From assembly GCF_016616235.1 (NCBI RefSeq), contig NZ_CP067100.1, forward strand, positions 3,469,001-3,533,000: a stretch of 64,000 bases of DNA. Reading direction: 5' to 3'. Within the stretch, counting starts at the first letter, position 1. Each line of letters begins with the position of its first letter. Positions 1 through 9,270 of the stretch are shown in pieces. Source of the stretch: Bradyrhizobium diazoefficiens. Its GTDB lineage: Bacteria; Pseudomonadota; Alphaproteobacteria; Rhizobiales; Xanthobacteraceae. A program made the position numbers and the translations under genes. The notes beneath the pieces are model-generated. The model ran no database searches. It was not told the DNA's origin and saw only the letters and a program-made list of their open reading frames with translations.

Positions 1-1191
1 TGCCTTCGCCACCTGCGCCGGTGTTACCAGCAGGCCCGCATTGCCCCAGGAATTGCGGATATAGTTCGTCACCGCCGCGATCTCGGCGTCGGACAGCTTG
101 GCATAGCCCGGCATCTCGCCGGTGTTCGGCGCGCGCGGCGTGGTCACGGTGTGGGCGCCGTCGAGGATGATGCGCAAGGTGGAGGATGGATTGTTGGATT
201 GCAGCAGCGCATTGCCCGGCAGCGGGGGGTAGATGCGCGGGCTGCCTGCGCCGTCGGCTTCGTGGCAGGCGATGCAGAGCTTTGCGTAGACCGTTTGGCC
301 GGCCTTCATCTCGGCATCGTCAGGCGGCGTCACGATGGTCTCGCGCCGCAACGGCGGCAGGCTCTTCAAGTAGATCGCGATCGCCTGCACGTCGCCATCA
401 CTCATCTTCGCGGTCGAGTTGACGACCACCTCGGCCATCAGACCGCCGGCATGGCTCCTGGCGTTGCGTCCGCTTTGCAAGTATTCGGCGATATCCCTGG
501 CGCTCCACGACTTCAGCCCGGTGCGCGCTGCGCCGTCGAGCCGTGGCGCATACCAGCCGCCGACCTCGTTGCCCGACAAGGCCTGCGCGGTCTTGTCCGC
601 GCCAAAATAATTCTTCGGCGTATGGCAGGCGCCGCAATGGCCGAGCCCGGTGACGAGATAGCCGCCTCTGTTCCACGCCGCGCTCTGGCTCTGGTCCGGC
701 TCGAACAGGCCGGGCTTGAAATAGAAGGCGTTCCAGATCCGCATCAGGCCGCGATAGCCGAACGGCCAGCGCAGCTCCGGCGGCTTGTTGCGGCTCACGA
801 CCGGCGCCAGCGAGCCGAGATAGGCGCGGATCGCCAGCGTGTCGTCCTTGGTCACCTTGGTGAAGTAGGGATAGGGGAAGGCCGGGTAATAGTTCGAGCC
901 GTCAGGCGCGATGCCATAGCGCACCGCGCGGGTGAAGTCGGCATCCGTCCAGGCGCCGATGCCGGTGTCGCGGTCCGGCGTCAGGTTCGGGGCGTAGATC
1001 GCGCCGAACGGCGTGTCGATGCGCTTGCCGCCCGCGAACGGCTTTGCCGGATCGGCGGTATGGCAGCCCGCGCAGTCGCCGGCCTCGACCAGCGCCTTGC
1101 CATAGGCAAGCAGCTCCGGCGACGGCTCGGCGGCGGCAGCCGCACTCGCAACCGCACTGCACAACGCGATCACAGCCAGAATCGTCCGCAT
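1..1191 (-). CDS. Triheme cytochrome c, membrane-bound dehydrogenase cytochrome-subunit type (3' end cut by window edge)
   Basis: Exported electron carrier. The reading frame starts at an ATG at 1191 and is still open at base 1, so the C-terminus is missing. Residues 1-20 form a signal peptide ending in Ala-Ala-Ala-Ala. Three CxxCH haem sites are visible: CAGCH at residues 39-43, CGACH at 186-190 and CIACH at 306-310. Three evenly spaced class I cytochrome domains match the cytochrome subunit of periplasmic alcohol/gluconate/aldehyde dehydrogenases, which passes electrons to ubiquinone or an oxidase. No partner dehydrogenase is visible; it could lie beyond the left edge. The gene diverges from the indolepyruvate oxidoreductase gene. 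Confidence 0.9.
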   Translation of the reverse strand, partial: MRTILAVIALCSAVASAAAAAEPSPELLAYGKALVEAGDCAGCHTADPAKPFAGGKRIDTPFGAIYAPNLTPDRDTGIGAWTDADFTRAVRYGIAPDGSNYYPAFPYPYFTKVTKDDTLAIRAYLGSLAPVVSRNKPPELRWPFGYRGLMRIWNAFYFKPGLFEPDQSQSAAWNRGGYLVTGLGHCGACHTPKNYFGADKTAQALSGNEVGGWYAPRLDGAARTGLKSWSARDIAEYLQSGRNARSHAGGLMAEVVVNSTAKMSDGDVQAIAIYLKSLPPLRRETIVTPPDDAEMKAGQTVYAKLCIACHEADGAGSPRIYPPLPGNALLQSNNPSSTLRIILDGAHTVTTPRAPNTGEMPGYAKLSDAEIAAVTNYIRNSWGNAGLLVTPAQVAKA

Positions 1192-1485
1192 GCCCGGTCT
1201 CCCCTGCGACCAACCGACGTCCTCCCGCACGATAGGCGCGTCGATTCATTTCGCCATAGCGGGGGTATGGTGACACAAATTGAAAATCCCCGGTGTGCTT
1301 CAGGCCACGAAATTGCGATTTTTACCCGGCGCTCCCCTTGGTCCAGATTTGTGATGCGGAGCGTGAAATTTCCGACATAGAGTGGCGAAGGTGGTCGGCG
1401 CGCCCTAGCTGAAAACAACGGGCAGGCAACGGCTTAAGCCAGCTAAAGCAACAAGGGCCTGAACAGGGCGGCAAACGAGGACAGC
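1192..1485. other. Divergent intergenic region, no gene seen
   Basis: These 294 bases separate two divergent genes and must carry both promoters. I could not pick out a convincing -35/-10 pair, operator or riboswitch fold. The short open frames here have no recognisable content. Confidence 0.5.
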
Positions 1486-4400
1486 ATGGGCATCAACCAG
1501 GGTCCGATCAGTCTCGATCAAAAATACACCCAGGAAACCGGACACGTCTTCACCACGGGCATCCAGGCCCTGGTCCGCCTGCCCATGGCCCAGATCCGGC
1601 GTGACCGCGCCAACGGCCTCAACACCGCGGGCTTCATTTCCGGCTATCGCGGCTCGCCGCTCGGCGGCTATGACCAGCAGCTCTTTGCGGCGCGCAAGCA
1701 CCTTGAACAATACAACATCAAGTTCCAGCCCGGCGTGAACGAGGACCTCGCGGCGACCGCGGTGTGGGGCTCGCAGCAGCTCAACCTCTCGCCCGGTGCC
1801 AAATATGACGGCGTGGTCGGCATCTGGTACGGCAAGGGCCCCGGCGTCGACCGCTGCGGCGACGTCTTCCGCCATGGCAATGCCGCCGGCTCCGCCAAGA
1901 ACGGCGGCGTGCTGTGTCTTGCCGGTGACGACCACGGCGCCAAATCCTCGACCGTCCCGCATCAGTCCGATCACGCCTTCATCTCGGCGCTGATGCCTTA
2001 TCTCTATCCCTCGAGCATCCACGAGATGATCGAGATGGGCCTGCTCGGCATTGCGATGTCGCGCTATTCCGGCTGCTGGGTCGGCATGAAGGTGATCACG
2101 GAGACGGTGGAGACCACCGCCGAGATCGACCTCACCGACGAGATGAAGCCCTTCGTCATCCCCACCGATTTCGAGCTGCCGCCCGGCGGTCTCAACCTGC
2201 GCTGGCCCGACGACCGCTTCGAGCAGGATCGGCGCCTGCAGGACTACAAGGGCTTTGCCGCGATCGCCTTTGCCCGCGCCAACAAGGTCAACCGCATCAC
2301 CATGGATTCGCCGAACGCCCGCTTCGGCATCATGGCGTCGGGCAAGAGCTACGAGGACGTGCGCCAGGCGCTGCGCGAGCTTGGGATCACCGAGGAGGTC
2401 GCCGCAAAAATCGGCCTGCGTCTCTACAAGATCGGCATGCCCTGGCCGTTGGAGCCGGAAGGCGTGCGCCAGTTCGCCGTCGGCCTCGAAGAGATCTTCA
2501 TCGTCGAAGAGCGCCGCGAGATCGTCGAGAACCAGGTCAAGCAGGAGCTGTTCAACTGGCGCGATGACGTCCGTCCGCGCATCGTCGGCAAGATGGACGA
2601 GCACGACAAGCGCTTCCTCACCTTTGCCGCCGAGCTCAGCGTCGCCTCGCTGGCGACCTCGCTCACCGAGCGACTTCTTCGGCTCAATCTCAACCCCGAG
2701 ATTGCGGAGATGCTCCGCGTCAAGGCCGACTGGTTCAACGGCCGTCAGGCCACCCAGATGCAGGCGGTCGCACCCGTCTCCCGCACCCCGTATTTCTGCT
2801 CCGGCTGTCCCCACAACACATCGACCAAGGTCCCCGAAGGCAGCCGCGCCATGGCCGGCATCGGCTGTCATTTCATGGCGCTGTGGATGGACCGCTCGAC
2901 CGAGACCTTCACACATATGGGCGGCGAGGGCGTGCCTTGGGTCGGCATAGCGCCCTTCACCAACGAGAACCACATTTTCGCGAATCTCGGCGACGGCACC
3001 TATTTCCACTCCGGCATTCTGGCTATCCGACAGGCGGTCGCTTCCAAGGCCAACATCACCTACAAGATCCTCTACAACGACGCCGTCGCCATGACCGGCG
3101 GCCAGCGTCATGACGGCGATCTCTCGCCGCAGCAGATCACCCGTCAGCTCCACGCCGAAGGCATCCGCGAGATCTATCTGGTCTCCGAGAATCCTGACGC
3201 CTATCCGGCCGACACCATCGCGCCCGGGGTGAAGAAATATCACCGCGACGAGCTCGACAATGTCATGAAGATGTGCCGCGAGTTCAAGGGCACCTCGGCG
3301 ATCGTGTTCGTGCAGACCTGCGCGGCCGAGAAGCGCCGACGCCGCAAGCGCGGTCTGATGGAGGATCCGGCGCGCCGCGTCATGATCAACCCGGCGGTCT
3401 GCGAAGGCTGCGGCGACTGCTCGGTGCAGTCGAACTGCATCTCGGTCGAGCCGCTGGAGACCGAGTTCGGTCGCAAGCGCGCCATCAACCAGTCGTCCTG
3501 CAACAAGGACTATTCTTGCTTGAAAGGCTTCTGCCCGTCCTTCGTCACCATCGATGGCGGTGCGCCGCGCCATCGCGCGCCGGCGGAGCTTGCCGATATC
3601 GGCGAGCTGCCGGAGCCTGCCTCGCGCCCGGCGCTGGATAGGCCTTACAACATCGCGGTCGGCGGCGTTGGCGGCACCGGCGTGCTTACCATCGGCGCGC
3701 TGCTCGGCATGGCCGCCCATATCGAGGGCAAGGCCTCGATGATCTTGGACATGTCGGGGCTGGCGCAAAAGGGCGGGGCGGTGCTCAGCCACGTCCGGCT
3801 GTCGGATCATCCGGCGGAAGTGACCTGCTCGCGGATCGTCACCGGCACGGCCGACCTGGTGCTTGCAGCCGACGAAGTCGTCGCGGTCGCCAAGGACACG
3901 ATCTCGCTCTGCGACTCCGGCCGCACCCGCGGCATCATCAACAGCCACGTCATTCCCACCGCCGACTTCATCCTCAACCGCGATTTCAACTTCCAGACCC
4001 GCAAGCTGAACGGGCTGCTGGAGACGGCGCTGCACAAGGACTCCGTCTTTTTCGATTTCACCAAGCCGGCCGAGCAGCTCCTCGGCGACGCCATCGCCAC
4101 CAACATGATGATGATGGGCTACGCCTATCAGAAGGGACTTTTCCCGTTGTCGGCTGAATCGATCGAGCAGGCGATCGAGGTCAACGGCGTCTCGATCAAG
4201 ATGAACAAGGAAGCCTTCCGCCTCGGCCGCCTCGCGGTCGCCGATCCAGCCCGCCTTGCCGGCATGCTGAAGGGCACGGACGAGGTCGCAGCGCCCAAGC
4301 CGCTGGACGCCATGACGCTCGACGAGGTGATCGAGCATCGCGCCAAACATCTCACTGCCTATCAGAACGGCCGCTTGGCCAAGCGTTATCGCAAGCTGGT

Positions 4401-4977
4401 CGATCAAGTCCGCGATGCAGCGGTGAAGGGCGGCTATGGCGAGGCGCTGCCGCGCGCGGTCGCGGTGAATTACGCCAAGCTGCTCGCCTACAAGGACGAG
4501 TACGAGGTTGCGCGCCTCTTCACCGACGGCGGCTTCGCGCAGCAGCTCCGCGACCAGTTCGAGGGCGACTTCAAATTCAGCTTCAACCTCGCTCCGCCCA
4601 TCCTTGGCGGCGGCGTCGATGCGCTCGGCCGCCCGAAGAAGCGCGCCTTCGGCCCGTGGATGCTGAACGTCTTCCGGGTGCTGGCAAAACTCAAATTCCT
4701 GCGCGGCACCCCGCTCGACGTCTTCGGCCGCAGCGCCGACCGCAAGCTCGAGCGCGACCTGATCGCCGGCTACGAAAAGGACGTCGCCACCGTGCTCGGC
4801 CTGCTGTCGCCGCTCACGATCGACACCGCGGTCGAACTCCTGTCACTGCCCGACCGCATCCGCGGCTACGGCCCGGTGAAGGAGAAGGCGGTGGCGGCCG
4901 CGAAGGTGCGTTATGCGCAACTCGCCGCCGACCTCGCGAGCCCGCCGCCCGCGCCGAGGCAGATCGCGGCGGAGTAG
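1486..4977 (+). CDS. Indolepyruvate ferredoxin oxidoreductase, single-chain (fused alpha/beta/gamma)
   Basis: Cytoplasmic thiamine-diphosphate enzyme of the 2-oxoacid:ferredoxin oxidoreductase family. It oxidatively decarboxylates aryl or branched 2-oxoacids to acyl-CoA and reduces ferredoxin. The 1163 residues carry an N-terminal transketolase-like part with GYRGSPLGGYD at about 53-63, and a ThDP part with GDGTYFHSG near 502 and NDAVAMTGGQ shortly after. A Cys-rich cluster, CEGCGDC, begins at Cys639 and is followed by CNKDYSC and GFCPSF. The C-terminal gamma domain starts near 721 with a glycine-rich VGGVGGTGV stretch. The length fits the fused alphaproteobacterial form rather than the archaeal two-subunit IorAB. 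The next recognised genes downstream are also acyl-CoA enzymes, consistent with aromatic amino acid breakdown. Confidence 0.92.
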   Translation: MGINQGPISLDQKYTQETGHVFTTGIQALVRLPMAQIRRDRANGLNTAGFISGYRGSPLGGYDQQLFAARKHLEQYNIKFQPGVNEDLAATAVWGSQQLNLSPGAKYDGVVGIWYGKGPGVDRCGDVFRHGNAAGSAKNGGVLCLAGDDHGAKSSTVPHQSDHAFISALMPYLYPSSIHEMIEMGLLGIAMSRYSGCWVGMKVITETVETTAEIDLTDEMKPFVIPTDFELPPGGLNLRWPDDRFEQDRRLQDYKGFAAIAFARANKVNRITMDSPNARFGIMASGKSYEDVRQALRELGITEEVAAKIGLRLYKIGMPWPLEPEGVRQFAVGLEEIFIVEERREIVENQVKQELFNWRDDVRPRIVGKMDEHDKRFLTFAAELSVASLATSLTERLLRLNLNPEIAEMLRVKADWFNGRQATQMQAVAPVSRTPYFCSGCPHNTSTKVPEGSRAMAGIGCHFMALWMDRSTETFTHMGGEGVPWVGIAPFTNENHIFANLGDGTYFHSGILAIRQAVASKANITYKILYNDAVAMTGGQRHDGDLSPQQITRQLHAEGIREIYLVSENPDAYPADTIAPGVKKYHRDELDNVMKMCREFKGTSAIVFVQTCAAEKRRRRKRGLMEDPARRVMINPAVCEGCGDCSVQSNCISVEPLETEFGRKRAINQSSCNKDYSCLKGFCPSFVTIDGGAPRHRAPAELADIGELPEPASRPALDRPYNIAVGGVGGTGVLTIGALLGMAAHIEGKASMILDMSGLAQKGGAVLSHVRLSDHPAEVTCSRIVTGTADLVLAADEVVAVAKDTISLCDSGRTRGIINSHVIPTADFILNRDFNFQTRKLNGLLETALHKDSVFFDFTKPAEQLLGDAIATNMMMMGYAYQKGLFPLSAESIEQAIEVNGVSIKMNKEAFRLGRLAVADPARLAGMLKGTDEVAAPKPLDAMTLDEVIEHRAKHLTAYQNGRLAKRYRKLVDQVRDAAVKGGYGEALPRAVAVNYAKLLAYKDEYEVARLFTDGGFAQQLRDQFEGDFKFSFNLAPPILGGGVDALGRPKKRAFGPWMLNVFRVLAKLKFLRGTPLDVFGRSADRKLERDLIAGYEKDVATVLGLLSPLTIDTAVELLSLPDRIRGYGPVKEKAVAAAKVRYAQLAADLASPPPAPRQIAAE

Positions 4978-4984
4978 GAGCCGT

Positions 4985-5083
4985 CTCGTAAACTGGGCAA
5001 AGGCGCAAAGCGCCGTGCCCAACATCTTACCACGGTCGCACCAGAAGACGTGGGCACGTTCCGCTTTGCCCACCCCACGCACG
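4985..5083. repeat. Intergenic palindromic repeat, GTGGGCA/TGCCCAC family
   Basis: An imperfect inverted structure with CTGGGCAAAGGCGCAAAGCG on the left and a GTGGGCA...CGCTTTGCCCACCCCACG type sequence on the right. I recognise this pattern from many Bradyrhizobium intergenic regions. It lies just after the oxidoreductase stop codon and could act as a transcript-end structure. One copy was seen in this window. Confidence 0.5.
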
Positions 5084-5175
5084 TTTGACAAAAGTTGTAG
5101 TGGCGCGATACGAACTACCTTCGATAGTGAAGCGCGCCGGGCGACGCGGTCGTGCGCTATGCGGGGCGGCGATCG

Positions 5176-6201
5176 ATGTCATTGCGCGGTTTCTTGATTG
5201 TCCTAGTGGCCGTCGGCGTGTTGGCGACGTCGGGGATGTACTGGCATCAGCATGACATCCAACGCGTCATGCGCGATGGCTATGGCACCACGGGCAAGAT
5301 CACGTCGGCCGAAGTCGTCTCGACGCGGTTTCCATTCGTATTCGATGGAGCCTGGCCGCGCTATGTCGACGAAAACCTGGCGATCGGATTGCAGTGGACC
5401 GGAAAGGACGGCATTCAGCGCGAGCACAAGGGCATTGCGGTCAGCGCCGCCTATGCGGCGCGGATCACGGTTGGCAATCAGCTCAAGCTCCTGACGATCC
5501 CCATTCAGGTCGTTGACGACGATTCATCGCTGCCGGTGGTGGTCCAGGATATCGACGACCATCTGAACCATATCCGGTCCACATCCAGGTTCATGCTGGC
5601 GGGCGCAGGTACTTGCGCCGGGCTTCTGGTGCTCGTGATCGGATGGCAGGCCTGGTCGGCGCGCCGAAGCGGGCCGGGGAGTGCCGCAATCGCCGCGGGA
5701 TCGAGGCGTCCCTTCCCCTACACCCTCGCGCTGCTGACGGCCGTGCTGCTTCCGTTCGGCGGCTACATGCTGGTGACCTCCTATCTCGAGCAAAATGCGT
5801 TGAAGGAGATGCTCGAGCACGGCAATGAGGCCACCGCCGATATCACCCGCGCCTACGGTGAAGTGAACAAGGCCGGCGAGGCGCCGAGCTATCTCGTCAC
5901 CCTGGCATGGACCGACGGAAGCGGACAGCGGCAGACCTACGGGCCGACCCATATCAGTGCGGCCTTTTGGCAGCAGATCACCCGCAACGGCGTCCAGACG
6001 GTCAGGCAGACCAGGATCCGGTATCTCCCCGGCAGGGCGGACGCTCGTCCTCTGATCGTCGACGACGCGGCCGAACGCCAATACCAGGACAGTTTTGGCG
6101 TGAAGGGGGGCGCGGTTTTCCTGGTCTTCGGTCTGATCCTAGGCGGCCTGACGCTGTACCTCTATCGCCGGCGTCCGAGCACCAGCGTGCAGCCTGGGTG
6201 A
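5176..6201 (+). CDS. DUF3592-like membrane protein with internal duplication
   Basis: Unknown function. The 341-residue product has about four hydrophobic segments (near 6-25, 142-162, 190-210 and 312-335). They bracket two similar extracytoplasmic domains. The first begins with GYGTTGKITSAEV and the second with GNEATADITRAYGEV, and each is followed by a beta-rich stretch containing LxWT(G/D)xxG. This repeat resembles DUF3592-type domains. The ATG at 5176 was chosen over the ATG at 5152 because it starts directly with a hydrophobic signal-anchor (MSLRGFLIVLVAVGV). The neighbours are repeats on both sides, so it appears to be transcribed alone. Confidence 0.7.
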   Translation: MSLRGFLIVLVAVGVLATSGMYWHQHDIQRVMRDGYGTTGKITSAEVVSTRFPFVFDGAWPRYVDENLAIGLQWTGKDGIQREHKGIAVSAAYAARITVGNQLKLLTIPIQVVDDDSSLPVVVQDIDDHLNHIRSTSRFMLAGAGTCAGLLVLVIGWQAWSARRSGPGSAAIAAGSRRPFPYTLALLTAVLLPFGGYMLVTSYLEQNALKEMLEHGNEATADITRAYGEVNKAGEAPSYLVTLAWTDGSGQRQTYGPTHISAAFWQQITRNGVQTVRQTRIRYLPGRADARPLIVDDAAERQYQDSFGVKGGAVFLVFGLILGGLTLYLYRRRPSTSVQPG

Positions 6202-6661
6202 GCGAAGCAATTCCTGGGACAAGTGCGGCCCGGGATCCGGATTCGCTCCGCTCATCGGGGCGACGACGGCCTTGCGATTTTCCTGTTTGAAATCAATCAC
6301 CGTTCTACTGTGCATGGGGTTGTTTTCGATAAAAGCCTCTTCCGATAAAAAGAAAATAGCTTGCGCCGTCGGGCAACACACCTTTAGGATTTCATTCGCC
6401 TCTCGTGCCCCGGACGCTGCGCAGCGCTTCTTAGCGATGCGCTGCAGAGCCGGGGCCCATCCCGCAACGAGTGCGCGGTCGCATGGGTCCCCGCTCAGCG
6501 CAGCAACGCTGGAGCGTTGCAGCGCGTCCGGGACACGAGAGCATTCCACTTGCGCCAACCCGCTGCTCTCTCGCCCGACGGAATATTTCCACGCTTGCCA
6601 ATCAGGCCAGTGCGGTTCAGAAAAAAGAGCCAAGAAGAAACGCGAGCGGAGACCTGAAGTT
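6202..6661. other. Gene-free region dominated by a palindromic repeat
   Basis: The 460 bases before the thiolase start contain a long inverted element (6400-6541). It is flanked by a GCCGTCGGGCAA motif near 6366 and a GCCCGACGG motif near 6573. An open frame runs through it in phase with the thiolase, but its residues look like translated repeat, not protein. Confidence 0.6.
6400..6541. repeat. REP-like inverted repeat, family A, copy 1
   Basis: Outer arms CTCTCGTG...CACGAGAG enclose CCCCGGACGC on the left and GCGTCCGGG on the right. Internal GCGCTGCAGAGCCGGGGCCC and CGTTGCAGCGCGTCC segments form further stems. The same architecture recurs at 9271-9404 and 27855-27993. Confidence 0.75.
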
Positions 6662-7819
6662 TTGACCATCAAGGGCAAGGCCTACATTGCCGGGATCTAC
6701 GAGCACCCGACCCGGCATGCGCCGGACAAATCCACCGCCCAGCTCCATGCCGAGGTCGCCAAGGGCGCGATCGAGGATGCCGGGATCAGCAAGGACGATA
6801 TCGACGGCTATTTCTGCGCGGGCGATGCGCCCGGCGGCGCCTGGCCGATGGTCGATTATCTCGGTCTCAACACCAAAAAGCTCCGCCACGTCGATTCCAC
6901 CGAGACCGGCGGCTGTTCCTACATCATCCATCTCGGGCACGCGGCCGAAGCGATCGCCGCGGGAAAATGCTCGATCGCGCTAATCACGCTTGCGGGTAAG
7001 CCGCGCACTGGCGTGATGCCGCCGCGCGCGGCCGGCGCCGAGGTCGATTTCGAGTCCGCCTACGGTGCGACCACGCACAACGCCTATGGCATGTGTGCCA
7101 TGCGCCATATGCACGACTATGGCACCACCGGCGAGCAGCTCGCCTGGATCAAGGTCGCCGCCTCACATCACGCGCAATACAATCCGCATGCGATGCTCAA
7201 GGACGTCGTCACCGTCGAGGACGTCCTGAACTCGCCAATGATCTCCGATCCCCTGCATCGGATGGACTGCTGCGTCGTCTCCGACGGCGGCGGCGCGTTG
7301 ATCGTGACCACGCCCGAGATCGCGAAGAGCCTGAAGAAGCCGCTGGTCAGACTGATCGGCCATGGCGAAGCCATGAAGGGGCCGCGCGGCGGCAAGGATC
7401 TCGATCTCACTTATTCCGCAGGCGTCTGGTCCGGCCCGCGCGCGTTTGAGGAAGCCGGTATCACACCGAAGGACATCAAATACGCCTCGATCTATGACAG
7501 CTTCACGATCACGGTGCTGATGCAGCTCGAGGACCTCGGCTTCTGCAAGAAAGGCGAGGGCGGCAAGTTCGTCGCCGACGGCAATTTGATCTCGGGCGTC
7601 GGCAAGCTGCCGTTCAACACCGACGGCGGCGGCTTGTGCAGCAACCATCCCGTCAACCGCGGCGGCATGACCAAGATCCTCGAGGCCGTGAGGCAGTTGC
7701 GCGGCGAGGCGCATCCGAAGGTGCAGGTTCCAAATTGCGATCTCGCCATCGCTCACGGCACCGGCGGCCTTTTGGGTGTTCGCCACGCCGCCTCGACCGC
7801 CATTCTGGAGCGCGTGTGA
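6662..7819 (+). CDS. Thiolase family protein (SCP2-type acetyl-CoA acetyltransferase)
   Basis: Catalyses CoA-dependent thiolytic cleavage in a beta-oxidation-like route. The 385-residue frame starts at TTG (6662), about 10 bases after a GGAG ribosome site at 6648-6651. The first residues, TIKGKAYIAGIYEHPTR, fit the family N-terminus, whereas the upstream in-frame sequence is repeat-derived. Cys85 in GGCS is the likely acyl-accepting nucleophile, and HGTGGLLG near residue 365 is the C-terminal catalytic His motif. The stop codon overlaps the start of the DUF35 gene by one base (7819), which implies translational coupling. Thiolase/DUF35 pairs are typical of steroid side-chain and other branched acyl-CoA degradation. 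The actual substrate here is unknown. Confidence 0.88.
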   Translation: MTIKGKAYIAGIYEHPTRHAPDKSTAQLHAEVAKGAIEDAGISKDDIDGYFCAGDAPGGAWPMVDYLGLNTKKLRHVDSTETGGCSYIIHLGHAAEAIAAGKCSIALITLAGKPRTGVMPPRAAGAEVDFESAYGATTHNAYGMCAMRHMHDYGTTGEQLAWIKVAASHHAQYNPHAMLKDVVTVEDVLNSPMISDPLHRMDCCVVSDGGGALIVTTPEIAKSLKKPLVRLIGHGEAMKGPRGGKDLDLTYSAGVWSGPRAFEEAGITPKDIKYASIYDSFTITVLMQLEDLGFCKKGEGGKFVADGNLISGVGKLPFNTDGGGLCSNHPVNRGGMTKILEAVRQLRGEAHPKVQVPNCDLAIAHGTGGLLGVRHAASTAILERV

Positions 7820-8208
7820 TGAGTGAAGCGAAGAAGTACCCGGCTCCCGTGACCAATCCGGAGACCGCCGCGTTCTGGGACGCGGCGAAGGAAGGCAAGT
7901 TCATGATCAAGCGCTGCACCGCCTGCGGCGAAGCGCACTACTTCCCGCGCTCGATCTGCCCGTTCTGCTACTCCGACAAGACGGTGTGGGAAGAGGCGTC
8001 GGGCGAGGGCACGATCTACACCTATAGCGTGATGCGCAAGTCGCCGACCGGCCCTTACGCCATCGGCTACGTCACGCTGAAGGAGGGACCATCAGTGCAG
8101 ACCAATTTCGTCGACTGCGATCTGGAGAAGCTCAAGATCGGCCAGAAGGTGAAGGTGGTGTTCAAGCCGACCGACGGCGCGCCGCTGCCGTTCTTTACGC
8201 CGGCCTGA
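7819..8208 (+). CDS. DUF35 / OB-fold zinc-ribbon protein, thiolase partner
   Basis: Small 129-residue accessory protein. The N-terminal rubredoxin-like zinc ribbon is complete, with Cys33, Cys36, Cys47 and Cys50 in CTACGEAHYFPRSICPFC. It is followed by an OB-fold (GTIYTYSVMRKSPTGPYAIG...) ending at FTPA. In known systems DUF35 proteins bind acyl-CoA and form complexes with adjacent thiolases, aldolases or hydratases. The one-base overlap with the thiolase gene supports the same partnership here. A repeat follows immediately after the stop. Confidence 0.88.
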   Translation: MSEAKKYPAPVTNPETAAFWDAAKEGKFMIKRCTACGEAHYFPRSICPFCYSDKTVWEEASGEGTIYTYSVMRKSPTGPYAIGYVTLKEGPSVQTNFVDCDLEKLKIGQKVKVVFKPTDGAPLPFFTPA

Positions 8209-8214
8209 CTTCTT

Positions 8215-8358
8215 CCTTCTCCCCTTGTGGGAGAAGGTGGCGCGAAGCGCCGGATGAGGGGTTCTCTCACGGAGAAAGCTTTCGATGCGGAAGCAACCCC
8301 TCACCCAAATGAATACGTGGCCGGCACCGTGCTGCCCTCTTCCACAAGGGGAGAGGGC
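8215..8358. repeat. REP-like inverted repeat, family C, copy 1
   Basis: Begins with a self-contained hairpin (CCTTCTCCC-CTTGT-GGGAGAAGG, 8216-8238) and ends with CCACAAGGGGAGAGGG. The inner CGGATGAGGGGTT and AACCCCTCACCC segments also pair. A second copy lies at 59883-60017. It sits between the DUF35 and MaoC genes of one apparent operon. Confidence 0.72.
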
Positions 8359-8402
8359 TCATCAATGAGCGCCGGTGATTTCCGGGGAGGAAACAAACAC
8401 AA

Positions 8403-9263
8403 ATGTCCGCTAGATACGAAGAGCTCAAAGCCCTCAAAAACCTCGGCCAGAAATACGCCTACACCGACCGTGAGGTGATGCTCTACGCCTGCGGCATCGG
8501 CCTCGGCGCCGATCCCATGGACGAGAACGAGCTCGCTTTCGTCAACGAGGGCACGCTGACGCCGCGGCCGCTGAAGGTGGTGCCGACCTTCGCTTCCGTA
8601 GCAGCTTGGGGCGCGGGCCCGGGCGAGATGAACCTCAACCGCGTCATGGTGGTCGATGGCGAGCGCGACATCACCTTCCATCAGCCGCTGCCGGTGGCCG
8701 CCAACATCACCGCCGATTCCTCCGTGGTCGAGGTCTACGACAAGGGCAAGGACAAGGGCGTTGTCATCAGCCACCAGACCGTGCTCAAGAACGAGCAGGG
8801 CGAGAAGCTGGCCACGCTGGTTGCCTCACGCTTCGCCCGCGGCGACGGCGGCTTCGGCGGACCGAACCTGACCCAGCCCGATCCGCACAAGATCCCCTCG
8901 CGCGCGCCCGACAGGACCATCGACATCTCGACACGGCCCGACCAGGCGCTGGTCTATCGCCTCTGCGGCGATCGCAACCCGCTGCACAGCGATCCCGAGT
9001 TCGCCAGGAAGGCCGGCTTCCCGCGCCCGATCCTGCACGGCATGTGCACCTACGGCATCACCTGCCGCGGCGTGCTCCAGACCTATGCCGACTACGATGC
9101 GTCCGCCTTCCGCCAGCACGTCGCGCGGTTCTCATCTCCGGTCTATCCCGGCGAGACCGTGACCATGGACCTCTGGAAGGACGGCAATGTGATCTCGTTC
9201 GAAGCCAAGGTGAAGTCGCGCGGCGTCACCGTGATCAAGAACGGCAAGACGGTGCTGGGGTAA
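8403..9263 (+). CDS. MaoC-family (R)-enoyl-CoA hydratase, double hot-dog
   Basis: Cytoplasmic hydratase that adds water to trans-2-enoyl-CoA. The 286 residues comprise an N-terminal decayed hot-dog half and a C-terminal catalytic half, as in the hydratase 2 part of eukaryotic MFE-2. The hydratase 2 motif GDRNPLHSDPEFARKAGF supplies the Asp/His catalytic pair near residues 190-196, followed by PRPILHGM. It lies between the thiolase/DUF35 pair and the SDR dehydrogenase, all on the plus strand, so the three core steps of a beta-oxidation spiral are present. A purine-rich GGGGAGGAAAC lies 12-20 bases before the ATG. Confidence 0.88.
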   Translation: MSARYEELKALKNLGQKYAYTDREVMLYACGIGLGADPMDENELAFVNEGTLTPRPLKVVPTFASVAAWGAGPGEMNLNRVMVVDGERDITFHQPLPVAANITADSSVVEVYDKGKDKGVVISHQTVLKNEQGEKLATLVASRFARGDGGFGGPNLTQPDPHKIPSRAPDRTIDISTRPDQALVYRLCGDRNPLHSDPEFARKAGFPRPILHGMCTYGITCRGVLQTYADYDASAFRQHVARFSSPVYPGETVTMDLWKDGNVISFEAKVKSRGVTVIKNGKTVLG

Positions 9264-9270
9264 GCGGGTC

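Noticed and set aside
151..1380. Long plus-strand open frame opposite the cytochrome gene
   Set aside because: It is the antisense of a clear triheme cytochrome and its residues show no domain, only Arg/Ala-rich high-GC shadow.
1405..4407. 1000-codon open frame antisense to the indolepyruvate oxidoreductase
   Set aside because: Long antisense frames are expected in high-GC coding DNA. The plus-strand protein has full family motifs.
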